Assembly: GCA_026027325.1 (NCBI GenBank)
Contig: JAMSLZ010000010.1
Span: 496,001-560,000 of the forward strand
DNA length: 64,000 nt
Direction of reading: 5' to 3'
Origin: Actinomucor elegans
Taxonomy: Eukaryota > Mucoromycota > Mucoromycetes > Mucorales > Mucoraceae
Shown here: one piece after another, positions 12,671 to 23,773 of the stretch
Layout of the letters: each line of letters begins with the position of its first letter
Numbering within the stretch: the first letter of the stretch is position 1
Made by a program: the position numbers and the translations under genes
Notes under the pieces: model-generated
Told to the model about the DNA's origin: nothing
Seen by the model: the letters and a program-made list of their open reading frames with translations, nothing else
Databases searched by the model: none

Positions 12671-12995
12671 CTGTATTTAACTTTAGCTTAATATGTATGC
12701 TATTGAATGACAGCAATTCATATGCAATATGTCGTCATTATAGATTTCTCTGTCAATCTCGGCTCAATTTTCCATATACCAAATAATTTATTATCAGAAT
12801 AAATTGATGCACCTACTAGAACGCTTATTTAACTCTGGTGTAATGAATATATTGTATAATATTGAATGTCAATAATTCATATGCATTCCACATAGCAATG
12901 TGTCTTCATTGATAAATCTCTGGTCCAATTCAGTCCAATCTTGCATTTAAAATATAATTCTTTTTCTGAATGAGTTGATACATATAACAAAAGCA
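12671..12995. repeat. Diverged tandem duplication
   Basis: Two direct copies, about 12671-12823 and 12825-12995, share in the same order TATTTAACT, TATTGAATG, AATTCATATGCA, TCTTCATT/GTCGTCATT, AATCTC and a GAATAAATTGAT/GAATGAGTTGAT block. Point changes and small indels separate them, so the duplication is old. No coding capacity was seen. Confidence 0.5.
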
Positions 12996-13493
12996 TATCC
13001 ACTGCGTTATGATTATTGTATCTCATGTTTTGCACTTCATTGTTCATCTGTACATGTACTTTTTTTTTCCACCCAATTGGAAATCATGTTTTCTTTTGAC
13101 TGAAAATGGAGATTGGTTTCACTAAATCAAGAACTAAAAAAAGAAGAAGGCGAATGTATTTAGCCGGCTTCCTATGAAATGTTTTATCCACTGGAAATAT
13201 ATTTTATTCGGTAAACGATGAACATAATTAAGATTACAGAGAGAGAGAAAAATACACATGGACGGGTTTAGTTACAAATATAGTCTTATTATTCTTGGAT
13301 CCCTTGTACGTGTAAACCAACTTGTTCTTCTATTTGAATGGTGTTAAACACCAATGATAAGCGATTCACAGACCAGTCTTAGAGTTACACCATGCAATAG
13401 GGTAACATTTCGTGCACCAATTTATCCCATTATTTGGGCTTTTTTTTCCTGACAAGCATATGCTTTCATTTGACTCCCTTTATTTCTAACCTA

Positions 13494-13495
<2 letters not shown>

Positions 13496-13524
<29 letters not shown>
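13496..13524. repeat. (TA)n microsatellite
   Basis: Simple TA repeat about 270 bases upstream of the elongase start codon. Confidence 0.8.
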
Positions 13525-13527
<3 letters not shown>

Positions 13528-13794
13528 CCTACAACTGGCATGTCAAGATCATTGGTTTTGAGACAAGGGGCGGTAGTCGGCGGCCTTGGAAAAAAAATTA
13601 ATAAAAAAAAAAAGAGAGAAAGAGAAAAGAAGAGAAAAGTTTTACTACATCAACGGTAAAACATGATGTGGTTGCACAATCGCATTATCAAGAAGGCTAA
13701 AATCTTCTTCTGTCAGGAGCACCGTTAAATTATCCGCACAATGGATGGGCCCTGAATTCCATTCTTTTTCCTTTCCATTTTTTTTTTGAAAAAA

Positions 13795-14845
13795 ATGTCG
13801 TCCACCATCAGCTTTAGCGCTGAAAGACCATTTGGCGTTTATTTATTTGATTGTTTTGATAAAGCATACACATCCGTTGTTGGATCGTCTGCTACAGAAT
13901 TCACCTTTATTCAAGGCTATACCCCTCTCTCCACTGTTCCTGAAGGTTTGTATGCTATTCTACAGTAAATGGACAAAAACTCAATTTATATGGGCTATAG
14001 TCTTGGTTGGATGTATCGCTTATTTCACAATTATCTTTGGGGGACGCTACTTGATGAACAATTACAAGCCATTGCCTTGCAAGTTCTTTTTCCAAATACA
14101 TAATGTATTACTGACACTTGTATCTGGTGTTTTGTTGGTATTGCTATTTGAACAGCTCTTTCCTCAACTCTATAGACATGGATTGTATTATACCATTTGC
14201 TCGGAAAAGGCTTGGACAAGTCAATTGGAATTGATTTATTACTTGAACTATTTGGTGAAATGGTGGGAATTGGTTGATACAGGATTTTTGGTCATTAAAA
14301 AGAAGAAGCTTGGTAAATGTGTATTTTTATTGTTGGGTAAAGAGTCTTGACGCTAATATCAATGTAGAATTCCTTCACTATTTCCATCATAGTATGACCA
14401 TGGCATTGTGTTTTACACAGCTGGTTGGTAAAACGACTGTGGTAAGTAACAAAATGGATATCAAAGAAAAAAAAAAGAGATATATAACGAACCATTACAT
14501 ACGTAGTCTTGGGTGCCTATCATTCTCAATCTTACTGTTCATGTATTGATGTATTATTATTACTTCCGTACTGCCACTGGAGCCAAGATTTGGTGGAAAC
14601 GTTACCTCACCACTTTGCAGATTATCCAGTTTGTAATTGATTTGGTTGTGATCTATTCGGTCACTTATTCTTATTTCGCTTTTACTTACACGGACTTTTT
14701 GCCCAACTTTGGAACATGTGCTGGCACAGAAAGTGCGGCTGCATTTGGTTGTGCAATCCTTACGTCCTATCTTTTCTTGTTTATCAACTTTTACAGAATC
14801 ACGTACAACAAAAACAAGCAAGCCAACAAAAAGAAGAATCTTTAA
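13795..14845 (+). CDS. ELO-family very-long-chain fatty acid elongase
   Basis: Four exons (13795-13945, 14001-14312, 14368-14441, 14507-14845) give 291 aa. Family motifs appear in order: the IIFGGRYLM helix, FFQIHNVLLTLVS, YLNYLVKWWELVDTGFLVIKKKKL, the histidine box FLHYFHHSMT (HxxHH), a TQLVG segment, SWVPIILNLTVHVLMYYYYF, and WWKRYLTTLQIIQFVIDL. ELO proteins are multi-pass ER enzymes that condense malonyl-CoA with a fatty acyl-CoA, the first step of chain elongation. The tail is lysine-rich (KNKQANKKKNL), consistent with an ER-retrieval signal. The first intron was placed because it restores the family sequence PEVLVGCIAYF. The stop lies 46 bases from the stop of the opposing gene. Confidence 0.93.
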
Positions 14846-14891
14846 AAAAAAACAATAAAATAAAATACATAGAATTAGAGCTTTATTATTG

Positions 14892-15683
14892 TTACGAATG
14901 ATTGTATATCTGATCTTGTTGACTTTGAATAAATTCTACAATAGACGGATCCAATATTTGACCGAGACCAGTTTGGTCTTTGCTACAAATAGTTGCTCTA
15001 GCTAACGTACTCGAAAACTCACTTGTAATAGGGTCCAGTTGAATACGCTGGACGTTATATTCTTTTTGAACCTCTTCCCAAAACATGGTATTGTCGGACG
15101 AGCCTCGATCTGCACAAATCAAATGACACGTCCTAAAGAATGGCGCCAGGGCCTCTTTGACTCCACATTGATAATACTTGGGGTCCAATAGCCTTACTAG
15201 TGTGTCATAACCAAGAATAAAGTACAGATCCAATTTTCTATCAGGATATGTGGTATGGAACCACGATTGAATATGCGCTGCTTTATCTACAAACCGACCA
15301 TGAGGTGTGAATCCAACCGCGGCATTGTTGTGTTGAGATTGAAGCGCCAAAATTTCCATCATCTGCGCTCTTTGAAGCGTACTGGCACCTGTGAGTATCT
15401 TGTCCATGTTATTGGTTGAAAACAACAGTAGAGAGCCATCAAAAAAGTTGGCTGGGTATGCTTCGATCGATTTTTGCAAGAGATTTGCATGTGCGTTGGT
15501 GGGTGGGTTAAATGAAGAATCTAACACCAACAATCGACACAATGGTTGCTGATCAGGAACGCGAAAAGGCCAATGAGGCAAAGAAGTAAATGTAGTGAAA
15601 AAATCCTTTGACGCATGTTCTTTCAATATAGCTGCAATCGCTTGCTGACGTGATAAGACTCGAGAAACTAATGTACAAGACAT
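14892..15683 (-). CDS. POF1-like nicotinamide-nucleotide adenylyltransferase
   Basis: A single exon of 263 aa. The nucleotidyltransferase signature is near the N-terminus, LLVLDSSFNPPTNAHANLL, a variant of the (S/T)FDPxHxGH motif. A FILGYDTLVRLLDPKYY segment in mid-protein and SEFSSTLAR near the end (the SSTxxR ATP-binding motif) complete the fold. This pattern matches the fungal POF1 group of NMN adenylyltransferases, which make NAD+ from NMN and ATP; the exact substrate is inferred from the family. The start at 15683 (MSCTLVSRVLSRQQ) was preferred because the open frame upstream is low-complexity F/P-rich sequence from a T-rich spacer. Confidence 0.8.
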   Translation of the reverse strand: MSCTLVSRVLSRQQAIAAILKEHASKDFFTTFTSLPHWPFRVPDQQPLCRLLVLDSSFNPPTNAHANLLQKSIEAYPANFFDGSLLLFSTNNMDKILTGASTLQRAQMMEILALQSQHNNAAVGFTPHGRFVDKAAHIQSWFHTTYPDRKLDLYFILGYDTLVRLLDPKYYQCGVKEALAPFFRTCHLICADRGSSDNTMFWEEVQKEYNVQRIQLDPITSEFSSTLARATICSKDQTGLGQILDPSIVEFIQSQQDQIYNHS

Positions 15684-15810
15684 TGTATAAGTTGTGTGTA
15701 TATGTTTATTGACGGATAAGAGTATTATAAAAAGAAAAAAGAAAAAAAAATGAAAGGGGAATTTGAATATTAAGCTACTAGTAGTTAAGAAGAAAAAAAA
15801 AGGAGGGGGA

Positions 15811-18800
15811 TTAACGCATATCACGCAAATGAACATCTTGAGCAGAGTTCAAGTGGTGTTGTGAGTTGGTATCGCTACTAATACTTCCACGGCTTGGTCT
15901 TTCGTTAAACATGTGCGAAAAACCGTTCTGGTCTACCTTGGGTTGTTGGTAAGGGTTCAATTTTTCACTGGAAGGAAAGAAAGGGTTTGAACTACCAGCC
16001 CCAATGCTACTAGGTGTAGCAACGCCAAACTGTTGGTTGGCATTGGTATCCTTGTTGCCCTTGGTAGCAGCTGCATTATCCAAAGAACGGAATACTTCAT
16101 CATCGACATAGTAAGCCTTGAACAAGAGTTCCAAGATTTGCATACGTTCCTCGACACGAGATACACGCTGGGCTTCGGTTTCTTGACCCAAGTTTTGGAA
16201 CTCGTTGACGCTGAAACGATGATGAACAGGATGAACCAAAGGAATACCAGAATCGGTGGTCTTGAACTTTTGTTGAAGACCTTGAAGAAGCGATTGCTTA
16301 CGGCTACCGGTAGACCATCTGTGTACAACACCCCAAGGAGATCTGGGACGGTAACCAAAGAGCCAGGTTTGGGCAGCGATCAATAAACCAAAGATACCAC
16401 CAACGAAACCCAAGGCATTGACAAGTGTATACATCTTGACTTCACGATCAATCAAATTGGCAAAATGTTCAGGGAAAACGGCTAAAACACCAAGATCAGA
16501 GTGACCAGCAGTGTAGGTAGGGTTGGGTGCCTCGGAACGGAAATTGGATTCAATCTCGGGTGTACTGTTTGTAAGGGGTAAGAAACCGACATAATTCCAG
16601 CCAACAGGTTGAAGGTATTTATGATCAACAATATCGTAACTGAGAGCACTGTAGGTAAAGGGTGCAATCGTGTAGACGTTGGTAGCTTGGATATCGTTAC
16701 GTTCAGCGTTTTGCCAGTTCAGAATGTCAGCTTCGGACAAGTAGACAGTCATACCATCATCATAGCCATAGATCTTGGCGTTAGGGTCCATTGTCTTGGG
16801 GAAAACAGAGACATGAACACGGCCATAGGTAGTAGCTTGGTCACCATACATGGAAAATAACAAACGAGAACCATTATTGGCACCAGAAGTGGAAGTTAAC
16901 TTGAAACTATCGGGAGCACGGAAGAGAAAACAGTTAACGGGACCCAAGTTGTCAGAGAAAGTGGGTTGGAAAATAGACATGTCAAGTGGCTTGATGTATT
17001 GAGAGCAAGAGTAACCATTATCGGTTTGACAAGAAACACCAGGAGGGCCCATAGCACTTTCACCAGGGAAACCATCATAACATAAGCGAACATCAGGTAC
17101 ATCGACTTCAGAAGTAGCATATTCGATTCTTTGAGTGACATTTGGACTATCAACAGCTTGGCGAATGACAAAGTAAAGGAACATGATAAAGATGAACAAG
17201 AAAAAGACTTGAGATACAATACGTGAAGTTTCAGCCCAAACAGGTTCACCAGTACGAGGCTTCCAGATGTCATTGTGAATGCGAACAACCAACCAACGAA
17301 TGTAAGATTGGAACTTCCAGAGCAAGAACAAGATAATGACAAGCAAAACGACACCAGCAACAGTAACACCGGCAATAAGACCAGCTGAAACAGATCCATC
17401 GCTCTTGTTTGCATCATCCGTGAAAGATTGTAACCAAGCATTTTTAGTCAGATCGAATACGTTGATATCGTTGTAATAAGCGTTCAATGAAGTACCTATT
17501 TAAATTAAAAAGGAGAATAAAGGCAGGAGGATTGTAATAGGAGAAGAATATATGTTAATAAATATGTTGATAATAAGTATATATTAACATTACCAAAGGC
17601 TACAGTAAGATGTTTTCCATCCAAAATACCAGCAGCAGCCAATGAACGACGCGAAGGAGGAATACCACCAATAGTGGGAATTGTCCAAGTCCAAGTTTTG
17701 GTATCCAAGATAGCCACGGTGTTCAAGTATTGTCTAATTCTTTCAGGACCACCACTGCTACCTATTTGTAATTGATTACGTTAATTATATACATATATTT
17801 ATATATATACTTTGATAGTATGTTTTATAGGATTCATTACCACCAAAGATAATAATTTTGTCGTCGTCAGCTAGAATAGACTATAGTTAGCTATTTTGTT
17901 GATCTGTGTTTCAATAAATCACACTTACTGACTACGGCAGAATGATCAGCACCATTAGAAGGGAAACGAGAAGACGCAGAAGCGAGTTGACGGTCGGTCC
18001 ACGTATTAGTAGCAGGATCATAGACCCATGCGCTGCTCATGGAAGCAAGCATGTTTCCAGCTGCAGTAGCATTGACACCACCAAGTACAACGAGTTGACC
18101 CGTACTATATTTATGAAGGTTGTACAAAATAAATAGATGAATATATGAAAATTATTTCAACAAGTTACCTCAAAACTGAAGCTGTATGCCCATAACGACC
18201 AAAGGGGGTGGGCTCGAGTCTCTTTGCATTCAAGTTGGCATCCAATACATGTAAATCGTTGAATACAGTACCACTTCCAGAAGAAGGGTTAGCAGGGGAG
18301 ACAGCACCACCAAAGATATAAGTAAGTTGATTCTTTTTATCATGGGAAGCAGAGAAAAATTGTCTGTTGTAAATAAATCCTGGTGATGTACTCGTTAGAT
18401 TGGCGTTGTTGTTGGGATGAGCAGTCCAGGTTTTAGAACCAAAGTTGTAGGTATACATTTGAAGAGGAAGACCTCTACCATACGTGGTATTGGACATACC
18501 GCCCAACAAGACCATATTTTCACCATCAGCAGTGATATAAGATTGACTGTAAACGGTTCCATTGGGTGGGTTGATTTGAGGTACGACTTCCCAGGTGTAT
18601 GAAGTGGATGTTTGAGTGAGCTTATAGAGATCGTTTGTGTAATGTACAGTTGCGTTCTCACCGCCAAAGAGATAGAGCGAATCGTTCTTTTGAGCGAATG
18701 CCATACCTCCTCTAAAGGGAAGCGAGTTCATAAATGAAGGGACATAAAAGTACGCTTGAACTGTGGACAGATAGGCAAATAATGCCGTAAAAAAGAGTAT

Positions 18801-18812
18801 CGAACTTTTCAT
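15811..18812 (-). CDS. Secreted kelch-repeat protein with three membrane segments
   Basis: Five exons (18812-18169, 18104-17929, 17870-17841, 17761-17594, 17495-15811) give 900 aa in frame. A signal peptide (MKSSILFFTALFAYLSTVQA) is followed by a kelch beta-propeller to about residue 360, with repeats such as SLYLFGGENAT, MVLLGG, TYIFGG, LVVLGG, IIIFGG and TWTWTIPTIGG, and many N-x-S/T sites. One membrane helix lies near 378-399 and a second near 432-451. Then comes a region of about 240 residues with several cysteines (RLCYDGF, SCQTDNGYSCSQY, NCFLF), and a third, glycine-rich helix near 694-720 (ALGFVGGIFGLLIAAQTWLFG). The polar tail has a short predicted helix (EERMQILELLFKAYY). It is probably a cell-surface protein of unknown role; the propeller suggests ligand or wall binding. 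Confidence 0.75.
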
Positions 18813-19880
18813 TTCAAGTCGATTCTATTCTTTATCTATTTTTTTTTTCTTGATCTAATGTATTATGAAAAAGAAAAAGAATAAAAGAAAAAGAGAAAAG
18901 AGAAAAGAGGAGTGAAAATAATGTGGGTACCTCTCTGGAATAGGAGGTAGGACATGACTGTACTCGAAACTACAAATCAAAGTGGAGCCTAAACTCAAGT
19001 CGAGACTCTTACTTTCTTTAGCACCTTTCGTTAGTCAAAGGTCCAGTAAGACTTTAATTAATTACATTCAATATCCGTCTTTGATGGTTCCAATCATTTT
19101 TATTAATAAGTTTCCTTACTGTGCTATTGTTTTGTGCGCGTAGATCTCTCCGTTATCTTGCTGCACGTGTTTTTTTTGGATAAACAACCTTTTATCTTTA
19201 CTTTTGCATATATTATGTAGTAAAACATTTAAGCCACGTCTTCTGGATTCTCTTTTTATTCACAAAAGAGGCTTTGTAAAAAAAAGAAAAAAAAATATGT
19301 ATACATATAAAAATAAAAAAAAAAAAGCTGAAACTATCAAATGTAACTCATTGTCACACCTTTGCTATTAGAAGGATCACATTCTTACTAACTCCATTTT
19401 TTTTTTCCTTTGACAGTAGCACTAAACTTATTGTTATAAAAGAAACAGTCCTCGGCTAAGAAACACTCTTAATAGATCTTGTTAGGATTATCAACAAACA
19501 ATAAATTATCCAGTAAAATATACAGAAAAAAAATCACGTATCATTTCCCGTAACTGTAAATCAAAGTGAACATGTGCTCAACAGCTCCGATGATAGATCA
19601 TTCTCCTCATCAAGTACACCTTTATTTATATTTATTTTTCGATGTAATTTATATCATTTGAAAGAACATCTAATTCTCTACAAGTTCTATTAAACATCCA
19701 AATTACCAATCAGCGCTTATCATCTTTTGGAGTCAATTGTTAGGCTTAAAATTTAGTACCTGGACTTTACCACCACCACCACCATCAATTAATAATCGCT
19801 TTGTTTCATTGGACACGGTGATTAAATTTGGTTTCCCCCCCTCCATCATCATTGTGATACCCTCACCAGTAAAACAAAAT
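18813..19880. other. Intergenic spacer
   Basis: This is the promoter side of the kelch gene, followed by AT-rich DNA with poly-A and poly-T tracts. No gene or RNA was recognised. Confidence 0.4.
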
Positions 19881-20062
19881 GCTTAAATTTACTATCGTTC
19901 CAAAGCACCAGCAGCAAAAGATACAGTTTCCAAAGTTGTGAAATTATATAGAACCGAATGCGCTCTATCGAATGAACAAATGTTCAAAATCATATCTCTT
20001 TATAAGCAAGAGCTACAAGGCTCCGATGATATATCGTCTTTTTACGTTTTGGAAGTAATTTT
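19881..20062 (+). pseudogene. Orphan coding-like segment, identity uncertain
   Basis: One plus-strand frame here reads KAPAAKDTVSKVVKLYRTEC, then ALSNEQMFKIISLYKQELQ and GSDDISSFYVLE, which has the composition of real protein. It resembles the N-terminal helices of hexokinase-type proteins, but only weakly. The frame has an upstream stop and no in-frame ATG, and it runs into a poly-T tract at 20070-20098. No further exon could be joined with confidence, so this is either the relic of a gene or one exon of a gene I could not assemble. Confidence 0.25.
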
Positions 20063-20071
20063 TTTGTTTGA

Positions 20072-20102
<31 letters not shown>

Positions 20103-21237
20103 ACTTTGCACCATTAAAAATAGATTTTCTGTAACTTTAATTACGGTAATCCCTAGCCATCTTCTTTTTTTTTTTACAATACGACTTTTATTTCTTAAAA
20201 GTAGAATTTGGATGACAGGAGGTCGAAAAATTAGCCAAGAACTTTTTTAATTTCATTGGTGAATGGAGATTCAATTGATATGCTATGGCATCGCACTAAA
20301 CAAAAAAAACAGACAGTATTATGGAAACCTGGACAGTTTTATAAAACACATAATGCTATTTTCAATGTAGTAACTTTCATAACTATATCTTAACGTAGGT
20401 TGACTCTACAAGTCTCCACAGGCTTCTCTTTTTTCTTCTTCTTTTTCCGCTCTAGATCAAAAGTTTAGTTCCGTTATTTTTTTTTTAAAAAAAATCTAGA
20501 CTATTCCAAAGAGGATTTAATTCTCTATAAATAATATTAAGCTTGCAAAGCTTAAAGCTGCTTTGGATCTTTTTTCTAGGCTGTGATTCTAAATTTACAC
20601 ATTGAAACTTCAGTTCCTAAATTAGGAATTTATAAAATATTGGCTTCGTACTCGACACAGAGCGAGATATGTGGCAATCGATTTCGGTCAAATGCCACAT
20701 TTGATTAATAGTCCAAACTTGTAATGAACTGCTTCATCTGTTGCTATCGCAATTTGACTCCAATACATTTACCATACATTATTACCATTATAAAGCAAAT
20801 GATTATTTTAATGATATTATGGAATGGTTATTTTATCAGCAGTAGTCGTATTATTAATGAGGCTAAGAATAGGCTCTTCAGTGTTGATTGCTAGGCGCAT
20901 GAACAATGATTATGTTACTGATACAATGAAATTAATTACTACTGTTAAAGGCCAGACAAAGTGAAATATTCAAAATAAAATATTATGTCATGCATTGGTG
21001 CCCATAATAACAACCCATAAAAAAAAAGGGTATATCACACGTCTTTAACCTTTGAATAAAATAATGGCAAAATACTAATCTAATACTGGATAAATATAGA
21101 CGTTTATTCGCTTATGTAATTTTTTAAAAAAAAAAGTAATTGGTCATTCGCGCCTTGAGGCTGCTTTTTTTTTGTTATGTATATATAATATCTATGCTCG
21201 TTCTTTGATTCCAGTAATATAAAGAATATATAGAATT
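20063..21237. other. Intergenic spacer with poly-T tracts and one repeat copy
   Basis: It contains long T runs around 20070-20098 and the dispersed-repeat copy at 20678. No gene was recognised. The right end is the 3' flank of THO1. Confidence 0.4.
20678..20740 (+). repeat. Dispersed repeat family, copy C
   Basis: The core ATTTCGGTCAAATGCCACAT is followed by TTGATTAATAGTCCAAACTT and GAACTGCTTCATCTG. It shares the whole order of words with copies B and D, and is the best-preserved example in the window. Confidence 0.6.
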
Positions 21238-21888
21238 TTACTCTGCTTTTTGCTTCTTAGAAGCGGCTGCTGCTTCAAGACCAAAACGTTCGGCTCTCTT
21301 TCTCTTCTTATCTTCTTCGGCAGCATCAAACTTGACAGGTACTTTACCCTTGGTAGAAGCAACTGCAGCAGCATCATCGGATATACCAAATCTCTCTGCA
21401 CGCTTTTTCAATACCTCAGGGTCAATTCCTTTATTGACAGGCTTTGTTTCTGTCTTGGCTGCAATACCAAATCTTTGTGCACGGATATCTTTCTTTGCTG
21501 TTTCGTTCAATTGAATACCAAATCGCTTTGCGCGTTCTAATGCCTTCTCAGCATCATCCTTTTGCTTCTTTTCCGCTGCTGCTGCTGCAGCAGAATCAGC
21601 AGGTTTGCTAATGATAGGCTTTACAGGTGGAACTGACTTTTTCTCCACGGGTGCGGAAGGGCTTTTATCGAATGTGATAGGCGTGAACTTGAAGTTGGAG
21701 TTGGGTTTCGTAACAGGAGCAGCTGGCTCTGCTTCTGCCTTCTTCTCTGTTTCTTCCTTCTTCTCTGTTTCTGGTGTGTCGTTCTTTACTGGCTCTAAAG
21801 GATCATCTGCAATATCATCTATTTCCGTAGCGGCCAAGTCATCAATAGGTTTTTCAGATAGATCGCTATGTGGATTTCTTTAGAATGC

Positions 21889-21919
<31 letters not shown>

Positions 21920-22208
21920 GGTAATCAAGACTTACTCTAAATTAACTTTTGATTCATCAAATTCCTCAAGATCTCCAAACTCCTCTTCCAAATTAGCAAA
22001 CTCTCGCGCAGTTTGTTCATCGTGCTTAACAAGACGGTCGACTAATTCTTCCTTTTTACCAGCTTGAGAAAGACCGTTCTTTTGTAATAATTCTGTATTG
22101 TAATTATTAGTCCCATTTTGTCATCTAGCTAAAACTTTTTAATTAAAAGTAGCTCTCTTTACCTTGAAGGTCCTTGACCTTTAAACTCTTGTACTTTTCA
22201 GCAGACAT
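21238..22208 (-). CDS. THO1: THO1/SARNP-like SAP-domain mRNP protein
   Basis: Three exons (22208-22163, 22092-21936, 21877-21238) give 280 aa. The N-terminus is a SAP domain (SLKVKDLQ, ELLQKNGLSQAGKKEELVDRL) of the kind that binds DNA and RNA. A charged linker rich in E and K follows. The C-terminal half has four copies of a short basic motif, RAKRFGI, RAQRFGI, RAERFGI and RAERFGL, the signature of Tho1/SARNP (CIP29). In that family these repeats engage the DEAD-box helicase Sub2/UAP56 during mRNP packaging and export. The second intron contains a very long A tract on the coding strand (T run 21890-21919). Nuclear role inferred from the family. Confidence 0.9.
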
Positions 22209-22750
22209 GATTGATATAACTTGTAAAGGAAAAAGACAATAAAAGACGCGCTTGGGTTCTTTTGTGTCAAACCAATGTGGTATAGACACTAAACCTAGTC
22301 ACGTTTAAATGTTACACAGATTACCATGTCTGTTAACGGCTGATAACAAGACTTTACTATTGGACAGGTTGCTTTGATGGGGTCCGTCTCAACAAAGCAC
22401 TTTGTTGCGTGTTTCTCAGCATATACCACCTAATCGCCGAGCTGTTTTCACAGTATTCAATATTCGTAGAATACTCATCGTTCAAAACATGATCGCTTTC
22501 CCGGTGCATCAAAGCTATTGGTCAATTAATTATAATGCAGGTTTCTTGATCAAAAGCCTAGGCGACTAGTTTAAACGGATTGTTATCTGTAATAATAGAG
22601 ACGATGACGCGGGTTTAGATGGGTCTTAATCGGTGTATTTCTTTTATGGCTTATCTAAACTAACGTGTTTCGCATAATTTTACAATGGATAAAAAGGAAG
22701 ACCTTTGCTTCTATATACTTTCTTACAATTAAAATTAATATATAATTGAA
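22209..22750. other. Divergent promoter region between THO1 and the hydrophilin-like gene
   Basis: About 540 bases between two genes that point away from each other. It is less AT-rich than most spacers here and probably carries both promoters. No regulatory site can be named with confidence. Confidence 0.4.
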
Positions 22751-23110
22751 ATGAACAATAACTCTGATATTCCTTACAACACTGGCAATCAACAATACAG
22801 TGGCGGTGCTGGTGACAACCAAATTCTTGGTGATCAACAAGGCATCAATAACTCTCAAATCCCACAAAGCACAGAGAGTGGCTATGGTGCCAACTATGGT
22901 CAACCAGCAACCGGAAATCAAAATCAAATCCCTCAAAGCCAAGTCCCTCAAAATGAACAATATTCTACTCAGAACAATGCTCAAGACCAACAAGAACACG
23001 GCCAAGAAACTTTGGCAGACAAGGTTGAACATTTGTTGGAAAAATTGGCTGATAAGATTACGGGTCATGGAAAAGGTAGTGGTGGTAGTACCGGCAATAA
23101 TAGCATGTAA
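22751..23110 (+). CDS. Small hydrophilin-like protein
   Basis: An intronless frame of 119 aa starting MNNNSDIPYNTGNQQ. The first 80 residues are almost entirely polar (N, Q, G, S, T), with repeated IPQS/VPQ motifs. The end holds one amphipathic helix, LADKVEHLLEKLADKITG, followed by HGKGSGGSTG. A polar disordered chain ending in a K-rich amphipathic helix and a His/Gly stretch recalls dehydrins and other hydrophilins that protect cells during drying or osmotic stress, but no family signature is present. The role is inferred from composition only. The AATAAATAAA downstream of the stop (about 23130) fits a poly(A) signal. Confidence 0.65.
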   Translation: MNNNSDIPYNTGNQQYSGGAGDNQILGDQQGINNSQIPQSTESGYGANYGQPATGNQNQIPQSQVPQNEQYSTQNNAQDQQEHGQETLADKVEHLLEKLADKITGHGKGSGGSTGNNSM

Positions 23111-23773
23111 TCACCTTATAATTTATAATAATAAATAAAAATTAATTTTTTTTGTAAATGTATATTGAGCTCACTATGCATCATGATATAGCGGTAGTAC
23201 ATAAAGGGGGAGAGGGAGTTATAATTCAGCAAACTGTAAAAATAATTAATGCAATGAAAGTACCAGCTTAAAAGCAAGGTTCTATTTTATGCAGTGGTGA
23301 CATTGAACCAAGGTCAGTCAAAGGGACTTAAAGACGATGGCCCGTCAGTATTTTCATTAATAATCAATAGAACACATCTGCTGTACTATAACATAACACA
23401 ATAGAAATATTGTAGTCTCAGTCATGAAAGGAAATACTTTTTGTTCTTTATACCATTCAATGCAATACTACTATTCACTTTTTTTTAAAAAAAAATACAG
23501 GCGCGTTTTTTCGCAACTGTTTGATGATCAGAGTTGGTATTAAATTCCAGCGCCTTGAATTCTATCAAGGATCTGGATGAAAGGACAGTTGATGGAATAA
23601 AACATGAAATATTATCAAGGAGATAATGCAGTGAATGGTTAAAAGAACTGTTTATTTTTCGGAGTACAGAAATCGTTCAGGTGTGACCATCGTACATATA
23701 AAATAAATGCGAACTCAGACGGAGGTTTTTTGTGTGTGAAGCTTTACCTTTTAGTGTATAGAATTATAAAATA
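23111..23773. other. Intergenic spacer
   Basis: This is the 3' UTR of the small hydrophilic protein gene followed by the upstream region of NTA1. No further gene, RNA or repeat array was recognised. Confidence 0.4.

Larger units (their letters stand above)
10223..13794. other. Long AT-rich intergenic region
   Basis: About 3.6 kb without a recognisable gene. It holds a run of ten G at about 11854-11863, a dispersed-repeat copy at 12598, a diverged direct duplication at about 12671-12995, and a TA microsatellite at 13496-13524. The final 200 bases are purine- and then pyrimidine-rich and probably form the promoter and 5' UTR of the elongase gene. The open frames around 12028-12290 are low-complexity and were not called. 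Confidence 0.4.

Noticed and set aside
15684..15836. N-terminal extension of the POF1-like protein to 15836
   Set aside because: The extra 51 residues are F/P-rich translation of a T-rich spacer and overlap the end of the kelch gene; the ATG at 15683 gives a normal family length.
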